Positions 39,910 through 49,923 of a stretch of 64,000 bases of DNA are shown here, piece by piece. Made by a program: the position numbers and the translations under genes. The stretch's first letter is position 1; each line of letters begins with the position of its first letter. Source of the stretch: CAWAHD01 sp963781785 (lineage in GTDB: Bacteria; Planctomycetota; Planctomycetia; Isosphaerales; Isosphaeraceae); contig CAWAHD010000005.1 in assembly GCA_963781785.1 (NCBI GenBank), positions 2,356,001 through 2,420,000 on the forward strand. The letters run 5' to 3'. The notes below the pieces were generated by a model, which saw only the letters and a program-made list of their open reading frames with translations, did not search any database and had not been told where the DNA came from.

Positions 39910-40157
39910 GTCGCCCCCATCAACTCGAAAGGGCAGCAAGACGTGATGGAGTCAGGGTAGTCCGACTGCCTGAACGAGGCGGCTCGGTCTGACGGAAGCC
40001 CATATCCTGCGCATTTCCCGGTCTTCGAGCGACCGACCTGGTCAACGCCTGGACTTTTGTCGCCAGTCATCCATCTCACCGGACAGGTTATCCGGATCAC
40101 AAGAGTTCGTCACTAGGCAAAGTTATGCCGATCATTCGATCGGCGGTTTAGAAGAGC

Positions 40158-41141
40158 CTAGGTCGTGTATGAGTCGACGCGGAAACGATCGAGATGATCT
40201 TTGACCCACGCAATCGTTTCCTGGAGCCCGGCTTCGAGTGAATAGCGGGGCTGCCATCCCCACAAGGCTTGCGCCTGCTTTGTGCCGGCCAAGAGCCGCT
40301 CGACTTCACTGGCCGGCGGCCGGTAGCGGTTTTGATCGATTTCGACTTGGATCGTCCGGCCCAGGCAGCGGCCGATCAATTCGACGAGCTCGCCGATCGA
40401 GACATCGGCTCCGCGACCGATATTCACGACCCGGCCGATCGCGGCATCGCAGTCGGCGATGGCGATGAAACCGGCGACGGTGTCTTGCACGAAGGTCAGG
40501 TCGCGCCGGGGATCGAGTCGCCCGAGCTTCACCGCAGGCCGCGAGAGAGCCTGGCTGATGATCGTCGGAATGATGGCCCGGGCCGATTGCCGCGGTCCGA
40601 ACGTGTTGAACGGGCGGAGGATCGCCACCGGCAGTCCGAAGGCGCGGTGGTAGCTCTCTCCGAGAGCGTCCGCGGCGATCTTGGTCGCCGCGTACGGCGA
40701 CTGGCCTTGAAGGGGATGATCTTCGTCGATCGGCACCACCCGCGCCGTGCCGTAGACCTCGGACGTCGAAGTCAGCACAAGACGCTCCAGCGCCGGGTTC
40801 GCCCGGCACGCGTCCAGGACGTGGGCGGTCCCCAACACGTTGGTCTGCACGACATCGTAGGGGTTTTGATACGAGTAGGGGATCGCGATCAAAGCGCCGA
40901 GATGGAACACCCACTCCCGGCCCAGTACGGCTTTGTCAACGGCAAACGGGTCCTTCAGGTCGCCGCGCTCGAACTCGATCGCGCCCTGGATCTCGTAGGG
41001 CAGGTCGTCGAGATTTCCCCGGTCGTCGCGGCCGTTATAGCGCACCAAGGCCCGAACGGTGTGTCCATCTCGCACCAACTGCTCGGTCAGGTGGCTGCCG
41101 ATGAACCCCCCTGCCCCCGTGACCAGGACCTTCTTGCTCAT
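40158..41141 (-). CDS. NAD-dependent sugar-nucleotide 4,6-dehydratase/epimerase (LegB-like)
   Basis: A 327-residue extended short-chain dehydrogenase: Rossmann motif VTGAGGFIGSHL at the N-terminus, active-site TSTSEVYG and SPYAATK (YxxxK). The segment ALVRYNGRDDRGNLDDLP matches the LegB-type dehydratases that act on UDP- or GDP-linked GlcNAc in nonulosonic or other surface sugar pathways. It sits divergently from the AAA gene downstream and near the GT39 gene, which fits surface glycan synthesis. Confidence 0.82.
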   Translation of the reverse strand: MSKKVLVTGAGGFIGSHLTEQLVRDGHTVRALVRYNGRDDRGNLDDLPYEIQGAIEFERGDLKDPFAVDKAVLGREWVFHLGALIAIPYSYQNPYDVVQTNVLGTAHVLDACRANPALERLVLTSTSEVYGTARVVPIDEDHPLQGQSPYAATKIAADALGESYHRAFGLPVAILRPFNTFGPRQSARAIIPTIISQALSRPAVKLGRLDPRRDLTFVQDTVAGFIAIADCDAAIGRVVNIGRGADVSIGELVELIGRCLGRTIQVEIDQNRYRPPASEVERLLAGTKQAQALWGWQPRYSLEAGLQETIAWVKDHLDRFRVDSYTT

Positions 41142-41254
41142 AGGAGTCCCTTCTTCTGTACGTCGAACGAATCCCTGCGCCGAACGAAGGTCACGGCCGC
41201 GACGACGGCAGCTCAGCCTCTTGTGGTTTCATGGACCGCAATCAATAATCCAGT

Positions 41255-42457
41255 ATGCAGCTTCGCCAGCTCGACATCCAGAGATTCCGGGCCATTCGCG
41301 AACAAAGACTTGTGTTCGCCGATGCGATGGACCGAGTACGTTCAATCACGGTGCTCGCCGGCCCAAACGGTTGCGGCAAGACCACGGTACTCTATGCGAT
41401 CTACCGCGCCCTGTGTGGTGCAATGGGATATTACTCGGACGACGTACCCGAGGCACGTGACGAAGAGATCTTCCGTGAGGGAGGGGCGGGAGGCTGGAGC
41501 TTTCAGCCCAACCGCGTGACTATTCGACTCGCTCTGGAGTATCCGAGCGAGGAACGTGAAGCCGCTCAGCCTCTCGTGGATCAGACTCGAATTCTGCAAA
41601 AACCACGTCAGGACGGTAGTCTGCTGCAGCTCCCCGATCTGCCCGACGGCCGGTTGGTCGTCACCTGGCGGTATCCCCCTGAGCAGCGCCCCGACGGTTC
41701 GTTCAGGCCTCTCGCGTTCGTCCACGCCGATGTAGCTGGTGGTGCCACCTGGCTTGGTTTGCCGAAGCTGGCAATCAGAGGTTGGCGCCATCGTCCGCGC
41801 CTCGTCGAGCCGGATGTATTGAACGAGATTGGGATCCTTCGATTGTTCGCCCAAAATCGTGGCAGGCGCTGGGTCGCTGGCGACGAGACGGAGGCGTTTC
41901 CCGCGGATACTGATGATGGTTCTGAATCGATTGAGTCGGCCCCGCGGTCTCGACGACGCAATTTATCGGTGTCTGGGATCTTGAAGGTCCTGGGGGACGC
42001 CGCCAACGCGAGACGAGCGAACGGCCCGCCCGACGAAGACAACATCGAGCAAAAGCTTCAGAATGCCTTCGCACGCATCTGCCACCCCAAGCGATATGTC
42101 GGATATGTTTACTACGACCCCAGCGATATGATTGGGACCCCACTCCTGGAGGACGGTGATCGGCAGTACCCGCTCAGCATGGCGGCGACTGGCGAACAGG
42201 TTATCCTTGACTACCTGACCCAGTTCGTCTATCCCCGTCCTGTCAACAACAGCCTCATCTTGATCGACGAACCCGAACTGCACCTGCACCCACGGTGGAT
42301 CCGTCAGCTTTACCGGGCGCTGCCCGAGTTGGGGCACGGCAATCAGTTCATCATGACGACCCACAGCCCGGAACTTCGCCAACTGGCCGCCGAGGAAAAC
42401 GCACTGGTCGACCTGGGCAGCTTGGGCGAGCCTGCCGCGAGCGTCTCCAGTGGCTAA
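41255..42457 (+). CDS. AAA15/21-type ATPase (PARIS AriA-like or OLD-like)
   Basis: A 400-residue ABC-type ATPase of the RecF/SMC-like AAA15/AAA21 group: MQLRQLDIQRFRAIREQRL at the start, Walker A GPNGCGKTT at 36-44, a long insert, then Walker B SLILIDEPELHLHP followed by QFIMTTHSPELRQLA. It overlaps the next gene by 8 bases, so the two proteins are made together. Such ATPases paired with a TOPRIM/DUF4435 protein form anti-phage systems of the PARIS kind. Without alignment I cannot separate PARIS from other AAA-TOPRIM pairs. Confidence 0.82.
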   Translation: MQLRQLDIQRFRAIREQRLVFADAMDRVRSITVLAGPNGCGKTTVLYAIYRALCGAMGYYSDDVPEARDEEIFREGGAGGWSFQPNRVTIRLALEYPSEEREAAQPLVDQTRILQKPRQDGSLLQLPDLPDGRLVVTWRYPPEQRPDGSFRPLAFVHADVAGGATWLGLPKLAIRGWRHRPRLVEPDVLNEIGILRLFAQNRGRRWVAGDETEAFPADTDDGSESIESAPRSRRRNLSVSGILKVLGDAANARRANGPPDEDNIEQKLQNAFARICHPKRYVGYVYYDPSDMIGTPLLEDGDRQYPLSMAATGEQVILDYLTQFVYPRPVNNSLILIDEPELHLHPRWIRQLYRALPELGHGNQFIMTTHSPELRQLAAEENALVDLGSLGEPAASVSSG

Positions 42458-43466
42458 CTCGCCTCTGTACCCGAACGCCAAGCCGATCGATGGAGATGTC
42501 GTAATCCTGTGCGAAGGGGATGCAGTTGGCTACGAGACGGCGCTGCTCAAACTTTGGGCCGACTCGGCTGACCTCGCCGGTCGCTTCGTGAAGGTGATGG
42601 CTTGCGGAACAGCGGAAGCACTGTACGGTGTCGCAGACGCCGTTGGGCGGACCGTCCCGGTCATCGTCGTCGAGGATCGCGACTTCCGGACAGCCGACGA
42701 AGCGAGCAAGGAGTGCAACAAAAAACTCAAGAATCGCGAGGCGCGCAACGTTGCCATGCGCGGCTGGTTTGCCTGGCAGCGGGCAGAGATCGAGAACTAC
42801 TTCGCTGATGACGAGGTGCTGCCGCGGGTCTTCGCCGATGCATTCGCGTGCAGCGAAGACGACGTGCGCACGGCGATCCTGTCCACACTCGAACGTTTGC
42901 CGGTCTCGCAGGCTCTCGAATACGCGCTCTACCGAGCTCGCAAGAGCTGGCTATCGACCGATGCAAACCGATCACTCCGAGTCGAAAGTTTGCGGTGGGA
43001 TCAAACCGGCGAAGTTGCGCTGGCCGCAGAAACAGTCCGAGAGAAACTCAAAGCCCGATTGACGAAGTGGCAAAAGAGTTTGCACGATGGCAGCGATTGG
43101 GAAGATCCCATGGCGGGCGACCAGTTGCTCGCTGACTTTGATGCGAAATGTGGCGCGTGGACCGGGCTCGCGTATGAGGACCCAATCTGGCGGCGGGATT
43201 GGGCATGCAAGGAGGTCGTGAAGCGCGTGCGGATGACGCTTGCCGCAGCAAGGCCGGGATGGTGGAGCGCGCCGCCCGACAAGCATGCGCCGGTTGACTG
43301 GAAGGCAATGCCGGATGAAAAGGCACGCGATGCTCACGACCGCACGTTGGAAGGAATCCTTCGGCCAAAGCTGGTAAAGGCCGTGGCGAGCCGACTGGCG
43401 ACCGACGGCACCTTCGACCTCAAGGCGGACTTGGCCGAGCTGGCGACGCTCGTCCGTAGTGCCTGA
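42450..43466 (+). CDS. DUF4435/TOPRIM-like effector candidate (AriB-like)
   Basis: A 338-residue protein: DGDVVILCEGDAVGYETALL (TOPRIM-like first strand with glutamate), VPVIVVEDRDFRT (DxD-like), then WQRAEIENYFADDEVLPRVF, the EIENY signature of DUF4435. In PARIS the DUF4435 protein is the nuclease toxin held by the ATPase. Here it is coupled to the ATPase gene by an overlap. Identification is by motif and neighbour. Confidence 0.7.
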   Translation: MANSPLYPNAKPIDGDVVILCEGDAVGYETALLKLWADSADLAGRFVKVMACGTAEALYGVADAVGRTVPVIVVEDRDFRTADEASKECNKKLKNREARNVAMRGWFAWQRAEIENYFADDEVLPRVFADAFACSEDDVRTAILSTLERLPVSQALEYALYRARKSWLSTDANRSLRVESLRWDQTGEVALAAETVREKLKARLTKWQKSLHDGSDWEDPMAGDQLLADFDAKCGAWTGLAYEDPIWRRDWACKEVVKRVRMTLAAARPGWWSAPPDKHAPVDWKAMPDEKARDAHDRTLEGILRPKLVKAVASRLATDGTFDLKADLAELATLVRSA

Positions 43467-43584
43467 CAAGCTGGTGGACGTACCACGAGACGGCGTCCAG
43501 CCGTGGCGAGGATAATCCGCGATCCACACGCATCAGCTCGGCGACGAGCGGTTGTGCTGTTCGCATACTGAACGAGAATGGCGC

Positions 43585-43788
43585 TCAGGACTTATCGATC
43601 AAGACTTCCGTGGACTTGATCACCGCCTTGACCTGGTCGCCAGGCTTCAGCTTTAACGTCTCGGCCGAATCCCGGGTGATCGCGGCGACGATCTCGACGT
43701 CGCCCATGCTCATGATCACCTCGGCCATCACGTTGCCGAGCTTGACCGACTTGACAATCGCGGGGAGCTGGTTGCGGGCGCTGAGCAT
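43585..43788 (-). CDS. Mop (TOBE-domain) molybdate-binding protein
   Basis: A 67-residue protein starting MLSARNQLPAIVKSVKLGNV, with MAEVIMSMGDVEIVAAITRD and LKLKPGDQVKAVIKSTEVLI: the complete Mop/TOBE fold, which binds molybdate or tungstate as an oligomer. The frame is open further upstream, but the ATG at 43788 gives the exact family start. No molybdate transporter is adjacent. Confidence 0.85.
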   Translation of the reverse strand: MLSARNQLPAIVKSVKLGNVMAEVIMSMGDVEIVAAITRDSAETLKLKPGDQVKAVIKSTEVLIDKS

Positions 43789-43938
43789 TGCGAACTCCGA
43801 CGGGAAGCAGGCCAGGAAGACGACAGAACCCGGGCTGGAGCTGAGAATAGCCACGCACGGCGAGGCTGTTCAAGCCGAAACTCGCGGCCGCCAACTCGTT
43901 CCGCCCGGGACCTCCGCCTGGGCCGGACATTGAAATCG

Positions 43939-45648
43939 CTAACCAGCCGTCGGCCCCAAGCACACCATCGTGATGTCGTCGGCCTGTGAGTGTTCGGCGG
44001 AGAACTCACGGATATCCTGGAGGATCGCCCGGCCGACGGCGACCGGTCCGCCTGACGCCTGGGCCACTCGCTTCACAAGCCGGTGGTTGGTCTGCGAGTC
44101 GTAAAGCTCGTCGCTCGGGCTCCGCGCGTCGGTCACGCCGTCGGAGTAAATCACGACGACGTCGCCCGGGTTTAGCTGCACGTCGGTCTCCTGGTAAACC
44201 GTATCATCCATGATACCCAGCGGTACCCCGGAGACTTCCTGGCCGACTTCCTCCACTCGGCCGTCGGCGCGACGGATCAAGACGGGCGTGTGGCCCGCTG
44301 ATGTCAAGGTGAGCGTGCGGGCGGGAGCATCGAGCACGCACAGGCTGAGAGTAATGAACTTGTCCTCGATCCCGGCGGCGCAGAGCAGACTGTTCAGGCG
44401 AGTGGCGGTCGCAGCGGGGGAATTCTCGGTCAAAATGCAGTACCGTGTGTCGCCGGAGAACTTGGCCATCATCAATGCCGCCGCCACACCTTTGCCTGAG
44501 ACATCGCCTAACGCCACGGCCATGCGGTCGCCGGGGAGAGGCACAAAGTCATAATAGTCACCGCCGACTTCATAGGTCGGCCGGTAATGCGCGAAGAACT
44601 CGTAGCCTGCGATCGTCGGCAAGACTTGCGGCAAGAACCTTTTTTGCACCTGCTCGGCGATCTTCAGATCGCGGTTGAGTCGTTCGCGCTCCAGGAGCGA
44701 CTCGAGCATCGATGCGTTCTGGATCGAGATCGCCGCCTGGCTCGCAACGGCCGCCAAAACGTCCAGGTCGTCTTCGCTAAACTGGCGGCGGTCGCTCGTG
44801 TCGAGCTGGAGAATACCCAGCGCCTTGTTGTCCGGGGTCAAGAGCGGAACGCACATGACCGAGCGGATTTTCAAGTCGGTGATCGAGGCGCTCGACGGGA
44901 GGTTCTTGTCGTCGCCGGCGTCCTGGCTCAAGACCGCCTTCTTCTGGCCGAGCACAAAGTCAACGATCGACCGGCTGATGCTCGTGGGCACCTCGTCCTC
45001 GGGTACAGTTCGACTGAAAGACGTACGCTTCTGGGGGCGGTACTTGAATGCCTTGCGCACCAGTCGCTTGGTCGCGGGATCCTGGAGGATCAAGAAGAGC
45101 CGCTCGGCGCCGGGGAAGATTTCCATGAGGGATTCGAGGATCTTGGGCGCAACGGCGTCGACCCGCAACTCCTTCGAGAGACTGTGAGTAATCTCCAGGA
45201 CCGCTTTGAGCTTCACCTCGGGACGAACCGTGCTGGCCATCGTGCTCGAGCGCGAGGCGTCGAGTGTGCGGATGCTGGGATTGTCGCTGTCCTTGCTCTC
45301 GGTGACCTCCATGAGGTTCGCGGCGGGCTCACTATCCTTCGTGGCGGGCGGATCGGCGGCGAAGTACACGAAGTCGACGCCACAGATGCTGATCCGGTCA
45401 TTCTCCTTGAGAGAATGCTCGACACCCCCCTTGAGCGCCGTGTCGTTCAGAAGCGTCTTGTTCAGCGAGCCAAGATCGACCACGTAGACGGCAGCTCCGA
45501 ATTTGCGGATCTCGGCATGCCGCCGGCTCACTCCGTTGATCGTGAGCACGATGTCGCACTCGGGCAGGCGACCGATGACCGTCACGTCCTTCTTCAAATC
45601 AATCAGCGTGCCGGCATGTTCTCCGGTCACCTGCTTCAAAGCCGCCAT
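43939..45648 (-). CDS. FHA-GAF-PP2C (RsbU-like) serine phosphatase
   Basis: A 569-residue cytoplasmic regulator. Residues 1-95 are an FHA domain (VIGRLPECDIVLTINGVSRR), which binds phosphothreonine peptides. About 145-315 form a GAF domain (PSSASITDLKIRSVMCVPLL). From about 335 to the end is a SpoIIE/RsbU PP2C phosphatase (FAHYRPTYEVGGDYYDFVPL, VALGDVSGKGVAAALMMAKF, VVIYSDGVTDA), with its metal-binding aspartates. It likely acts in partner-switching control of a sigma factor; no anti-sigma partner is nearby. Confidence 0.9.
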   Translation of the reverse strand: MAALKQVTGEHAGTLIDLKKDVTVIGRLPECDIVLTINGVSRRHAEIRKFGAAVYVVDLGSLNKTLLNDTALKGGVEHSLKENDRISICGVDFVYFAADPPATKDSEPAANLMEVTESKDSDNPSIRTLDASRSSTMASTVRPEVKLKAVLEITHSLSKELRVDAVAPKILESLMEIFPGAERLFLILQDPATKRLVRKAFKYRPQKRTSFSRTVPEDEVPTSISRSIVDFVLGQKKAVLSQDAGDDKNLPSSASITDLKIRSVMCVPLLTPDNKALGILQLDTSDRRQFSEDDLDVLAAVASQAAISIQNASMLESLLERERLNRDLKIAEQVQKRFLPQVLPTIAGYEFFAHYRPTYEVGGDYYDFVPLPGDRMAVALGDVSGKGVAAALMMAKFSGDTRYCILTENSPAATATRLNSLLCAAGIEDKFITLSLCVLDAPARTLTLTSAGHTPVLIRRADGRVEEVGQEVSGVPLGIMDDTVYQETDVQLNPGDVVVIYSDGVTDARSPSDELYDSQTNHRLVKRVAQASGGPVAVGRAILQDIREFSAEHSQADDITMVCLGPTAG

Positions 45649-45865
45649 ACGACCGTACTCCGACAGTTCATGGTCCCAGGATCAAAGAGTGGATGATAAA
45701 GAAAGTATGGCCTGGCCGGGCCGTTTTGTCTGCTGGTGGGTTCGATGGAAAATCTGGAGAGGGAGTACAATGTTTGGCACGGAAATGGCAGGGCTTGGCG
45801 AGACGACCGTGCGCCGTGGTGCGCCGCGATACGGGTGGTCCATCTCGAACAATGAGAGAACTCCC

Positions 45866-48139
45866 ATGAGAATCTGGCCGGGGCATCCTTACCCGTTGGG
45901 CGCGACGTGGGACGGCGCCGGGGTCAATTTCGCTCTGTTTTCCGAGAGCGCGACCAAGGTCGAGCTTTGCTTGTTCGACTCGCCTGAGTCGACGGAGGAA
46001 ACCCATCGGCTCACGTTGACTCAATACACCGACAAGGTCTGGCACGCATACTTGCCGGATGTCCTGCCCGGACAGCTTTATGGTTACCGCGTCCATGGAC
46101 CTTTCGAGCCAGCCAAGGGGCATCGATTCAACCCCAACAAGATGGTGCTGGACCCCTATGCCAAATTGATCGGCCGCGAGCTCAAGTGGGCCGACGAGGT
46201 CTTCGGTTACAAGTTTGGCCACACGGATGCCGACCTCTCGCTCGACGAGCGCGACAGTGCCCCGTTTGCTCCGCTGGCGGCGGTGGTCGACCCGGCATTC
46301 ACGTGGGGCGACGATCGACCGCCCCGGACACCCTGGCATCAGACCGTCATTTATGAGCTGCACCCCAAGGGGTTCACGCAACTCAACCCCAACGTGCCGG
46401 AAAACCTGCGCGGCAGCTACGCGGGGCTGGCGTCCGAGTCGGCGATCAAGCACCTCACCGACCTCGGTGTGACGGCCGTCGAGTTGCTGCCGGTGCATCT
46501 GCATCTGGACGACCGCCGCCTGGTCGACATGAAGCTCCGGAACTACTGGGGATACAACACGCTGGCGTTCCTGGCACCCGAGTCGGCTTATTGCTGCAAG
46601 GCGATCACGCAGGATGCCGTGCAGCAGTTCAAGATGATGGTTCGCGCGATGCACGCCGTGGGCCTGGAGGTGATTCTTGACGTCGTCTACAACCACACGG
46701 CCGAGGGCAACCAGATGGGCCCCACCCTGTCGATGCGCGGGGTGGATAACGCGGCCTATTACCGCCTGAGCGCGGACCGCAGGTACTACATGGATTTCAC
46801 CGGAACCGGGAATACGCTCAACATGACGACCCCGATTGTCCTTCAGCTCGTGATGGACAGCCTGCGCTACTGGGTGATCGACATGCACGTCGACGGGTTC
46901 CGATTCGACCTGGCGAGCACGCTGGCGCGCGAGCTATTCGAAGTCGACCGGCTGGGCGCGTTCTTCGACATCGTCCACCAGGACCCGATCCTCTCGCAGG
47001 TCAAGCTGATCGCCGAGCCGTGGGATGTCGGGCCGGGAGGATACCAGGTGGGCAACTTCCCCGTGCTGTGGACCGAGTGGAACGGGAAGTACCGCGATTG
47101 CGTGCGCCGGTTCTGGAAAGGGGACGGTGGGACGGCCTCGGAGCTGGCAACCCGCCTCTCCGGGAGCAGCGACCTCTACCAGGATGACGGCCGCAAGCCG
47201 TACGCAAGCATCAACTTCATCACCTGCCACGACGGATTCACGCTCGAAGACATCGTGAGCTTTAACGACAAACATAACGAGGCCAACGGCGAAGACAACC
47301 GCGACGGATCGAGCGACAATTGCTCCTGGAACTGCGGCGCGGAGGGGCCAACCGACGACCCGGCGATCATCGAGCTGCGCGAGCGGCAGAAGCGGAACTT
47401 GATCGCGACCTTGATGCTGTCGGTCGGGGTGCCCATGATGCTCGGAGGCGATGAGCTGAGCCGCTCCCAAGACGGAAATAACAACAGCTATTGCCAGGAT
47501 AATGAGCTCAACTGGCTCGACTGGAAGCTTGATGAGCGCGAAAGCCGGTTTCTGGAATTCACGCGCAAGGTGATCTGGCTCCGCCGCACCCAGCCGGTAT
47601 TTCAGCGCCGCAAGTTTTTCCTGGGACGCGCAATCCGCGGCTCCGAGGTCAAGGACATCTCGTTTTTCAATCCATCCGGTCAAGAAATGTCGGACGCGGA
47701 CTGGAACGCCGGCTTCGTGCGCTGCCTGGGCGTGCGGCTGGCCGGCGACATGATCAACGACGAGAACGAGCGGGGCGAGCCGATCGTGGGCGAAACCTTG
47801 CTGATTCTCTTGAACGGCTACTGGGAACCGATCCCCTTCACGCTTCCAGAAACCAGGGAAGATCACCTCTGGCATCACGTCCTCGATACCGCCGCCCCCG
47901 CCGATGGGGCCGAACGGTTCGAGGGTCGGGCCGTCTACGCGCTCCAGGACCGGTCGCTCGTGGTTCTCGCCGCTCGCGTCCCCGAGGAGATCGGCCCGCC
48001 GGTTCCCGCCGGCAAACCAGGGCCGGAGGCCCGAGCAACAGGGCCGGGAGGCACGACTACGTCAGGGCCGAAAGCGGCCGGGATGGGGCCGATAGCCGCC
48101 GCGACAGGGCCCAAGGCCGCCGGATCACCTGAGCCTTAG
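45866..48139 (+). CDS. glgX: Glycogen debranching enzyme GlgX
   Basis: Hydrolyses alpha-1,6 branches in glycogen. The 757-residue protein starts MRIWPGHPYPLGATWDGAGV (CBM48 domain), followed by a GH13 catalytic barrel: nucleophile in VDGFRFDLAS, acid in LIAEPWDVGPGGYQ, and FITCHDGFTLEDIVSFNDKH. NCGAEGPTDDPAI is typical of GlgX/TreX. The ATG at 45866 is chosen because it gives the family start; a longer start at 45771 is possible. The tail of about 45 residues is Gly/Pro/Ala-rich low complexity not seen in typical GlgX. Confidence 0.93.
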   Translation: MRIWPGHPYPLGATWDGAGVNFALFSESATKVELCLFDSPESTEETHRLTLTQYTDKVWHAYLPDVLPGQLYGYRVHGPFEPAKGHRFNPNKMVLDPYAKLIGRELKWADEVFGYKFGHTDADLSLDERDSAPFAPLAAVVDPAFTWGDDRPPRTPWHQTVIYELHPKGFTQLNPNVPENLRGSYAGLASESAIKHLTDLGVTAVELLPVHLHLDDRRLVDMKLRNYWGYNTLAFLAPESAYCCKAITQDAVQQFKMMVRAMHAVGLEVILDVVYNHTAEGNQMGPTLSMRGVDNAAYYRLSADRRYYMDFTGTGNTLNMTTPIVLQLVMDSLRYWVIDMHVDGFRFDLASTLARELFEVDRLGAFFDIVHQDPILSQVKLIAEPWDVGPGGYQVGNFPVLWTEWNGKYRDCVRRFWKGDGGTASELATRLSGSSDLYQDDGRKPYASINFITCHDGFTLEDIVSFNDKHNEANGEDNRDGSSDNCSWNCGAEGPTDDPAIIELRERQKRNLIATLMLSVGVPMMLGGDELSRSQDGNNNSYCQDNELNWLDWKLDERESRFLEFTRKVIWLRRTQPVFQRRKFFLGRAIRGSEVKDISFFNPSGQEMSDADWNAGFVRCLGVRLAGDMINDENERGEPIVGETLLILLNGYWEPIPFTLPETREDHLWHHVLDTAAPADGAERFEGRAVYALQDRSLVVLAARVPEEIGPPVPAGKPGPEARATGPGGTTTSGPKAAGMGPIAAATGPKAAGSPEP

Positions 48140-48531
48140 CGAGCCCGATTGACACCACGCCCCGGCATCCTGATCGTTGAGTCAATCACGCGCTCGAAAC
48201 CACTCGCCGAGAAGCGGCTCGGGCAAGCTCGCGCTGCACATTTGTTCAGACACTGCCGGCTCGATTCGACCGACCGACCGACCGACCAGATCCCGCTTCA
48301 CGCCACAGATCGGCCGCCGATCGCCCTTATTGCTTCGCTAACCCGAATAATCGACAGCGAATTGCACCCATCAAATTCGCTGTCTTTTCCGTTCTACCTA
48401 AAGCCGTCAGACTGCTGAGACGATAATTTTTAGCAGGATTTGGCAGGTTAACCGCGGATGAGACGGGCACCTTGACGAGCTGGATGACCACCATGGAACC
48501 GTTGAAGACCACTGGCACTGGAGAACGCTTT
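48140..48531. other. Intergenic region
   Basis: About 390 bases with no supported gene. A short GACCGACCGACC tandem lies at 48269-48283. The purine tract GGAGAACG just before 48532 is the likely ribosome-binding site of the next gene. Confidence 0.4.
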
Positions 48532-49854
48532 ATGTTCCTGCGACTCGTCTTGGTCGGTATGGTGGCCGCGATGGGCGTGACGCTTCCCAGTCGATGGGGG
48601 TGTGACCACTGGCTTGGCTCGGCCGGGTCGTGGGCGAGCTCGACTCTTGCGGACTGGGAGACGTCGATTCCGGATAACGCGAGAGGCGGCTTGCAGGGGG
48701 GAACGCGCCGAAAGACCGAGTGCCCCGAATGCCGGCTGGCCCGCGAGAGAGCTCGCTTGCGCGAGCGGAACATCAGGACAGCAAGTCATCCGTTGGCGGC
48801 TGCGGCAGCGAGCGGCGCGATCGTTCTCGGCGCGGCACCTGGGAACGCCCTGCCACCGGCGGCTCCCGCACTTGCTGCCGAAGGCCAGCGCTCGACGATC
48901 AAACCGATCCCGAATGCCGAGGAGTTCCTGTGCAGGATCGCGTCCGCGCTGGACGGATTCCGCCACCGGAGCGGCGCCAAGCCTCAGCCGGTGCGGCAGG
49001 CTCTTCCAGCGCCCGTTCTAGTGACCCGTCAATCGTCGATTGACGGATTGTTGGGCGCGACTCCCCGGCCCCCGGCCGTGGCCCCGCCGACCCCGCCCAG
49101 GGCGCGACCGGAGGTCTCCAATCATCCGGCCCCCCGATCAAAGATTGACGAATCACTAGCCGGGCCCATCGTGGCGACTCAAAACTTCGAGCTGGCCATG
49201 CTGGGTGAACTCTGCCAGGAGGCCGAGCGTGCATCGAGCGAGGCGCGGCAGCAGCCAGCCGCCGCAGAGCCTTCATTCGATTATGCAATGGTGGATGAAT
49301 CATGGATTTGCGGCGATTCAGGGACCGAATCGGACGATATGCCGGCGACGGGTTTTGCGACGACCGAAGCGTCAGCAGGTGCCGGAAACGACGAGGTCGC
49401 GACGGGGCCGTGGGAGTCGCTCGCGGAACAAGAGAGCGACGGGTGTGCGCTGTTCGATTGGGGTGTGGAGAGATACCCTGGCCCGGATCAATCCGAACCG
49501 ACCGCTCCCCGAGGACCGCAGGTCGCCGTGCTGCCGGACTTCCCGCGTGATGTCTTCGGGACGGCGACGACGGGACGGCGAGTGCAGGTGGCTTCCGAAC
49601 GCTCGACGTCTCGGCCGGCGACCAAACTCGTCGATTTCCCTCGTGATGTGTTCGCGACGCCGGTCCGATCGGCTCTTGTTGATCGCGGGAGAGTCATCCG
49701 CGACAAGGTCTCGACGACGATTTCGATGGCCAGCCACGATGCCGGGCGGCCCGCGGAACAATTTGGGCACGCGATTCAACTGACGAAGGACGCGGTCTAC
49801 GCCTGGATGAGTGTGCTGACAAAGCCGGGCGTGGGCGACCTGACGCGCCGGTGA
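48532..49854 (+). CDS. Hypothetical secreted or membrane-anchored protein
   Basis: A 440-residue protein with an N-terminal hydrophobic segment (MFLRLVLVGMVAAMGVTL), a CPEC motif around residue 65, and long Pro/Ala-rich disordered stretches. The peptide DFPRDVF appears twice, in LPDFPRDVFGTAT and VDFPRDVFATPV, suggesting a repeated short linear motif. The ATG at 48532 is preferred because GGAGAACG precedes it. No known domain. Confidence 0.6.
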   Translation: MFLRLVLVGMVAAMGVTLPSRWGCDHWLGSAGSWASSTLADWETSIPDNARGGLQGGTRRKTECPECRLARERARLRERNIRTASHPLAAAAASGAIVLGAAPGNALPPAAPALAAEGQRSTIKPIPNAEEFLCRIASALDGFRHRSGAKPQPVRQALPAPVLVTRQSSIDGLLGATPRPPAVAPPTPPRARPEVSNHPAPRSKIDESLAGPIVATQNFELAMLGELCQEAERASSEARQQPAAAEPSFDYAMVDESWICGDSGTESDDMPATGFATTEASAGAGNDEVATGPWESLAEQESDGCALFDWGVERYPGPDQSEPTAPRGPQVAVLPDFPRDVFGTATTGRRVQVASERSTSRPATKLVDFPRDVFATPVRSALVDRGRVIRDKVSTTISMASHDAGRPAEQFGHAIQLTKDAVYAWMSVLTKPGVGDLTRR

Positions 49855-49923
49855 CTTGATCGATTCCTGCGCCAGACGGCGAGCCTAAGGGCGCCAGTGG
49901 CGTTTGCGGGTCCCGCCGCGATG

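Noticed and set aside
40269..41519. 416-residue plus-strand frame
   Set aside because: Antisense shadow of the LegB-like dehydratase gene running into the ATPase gene in another frame.
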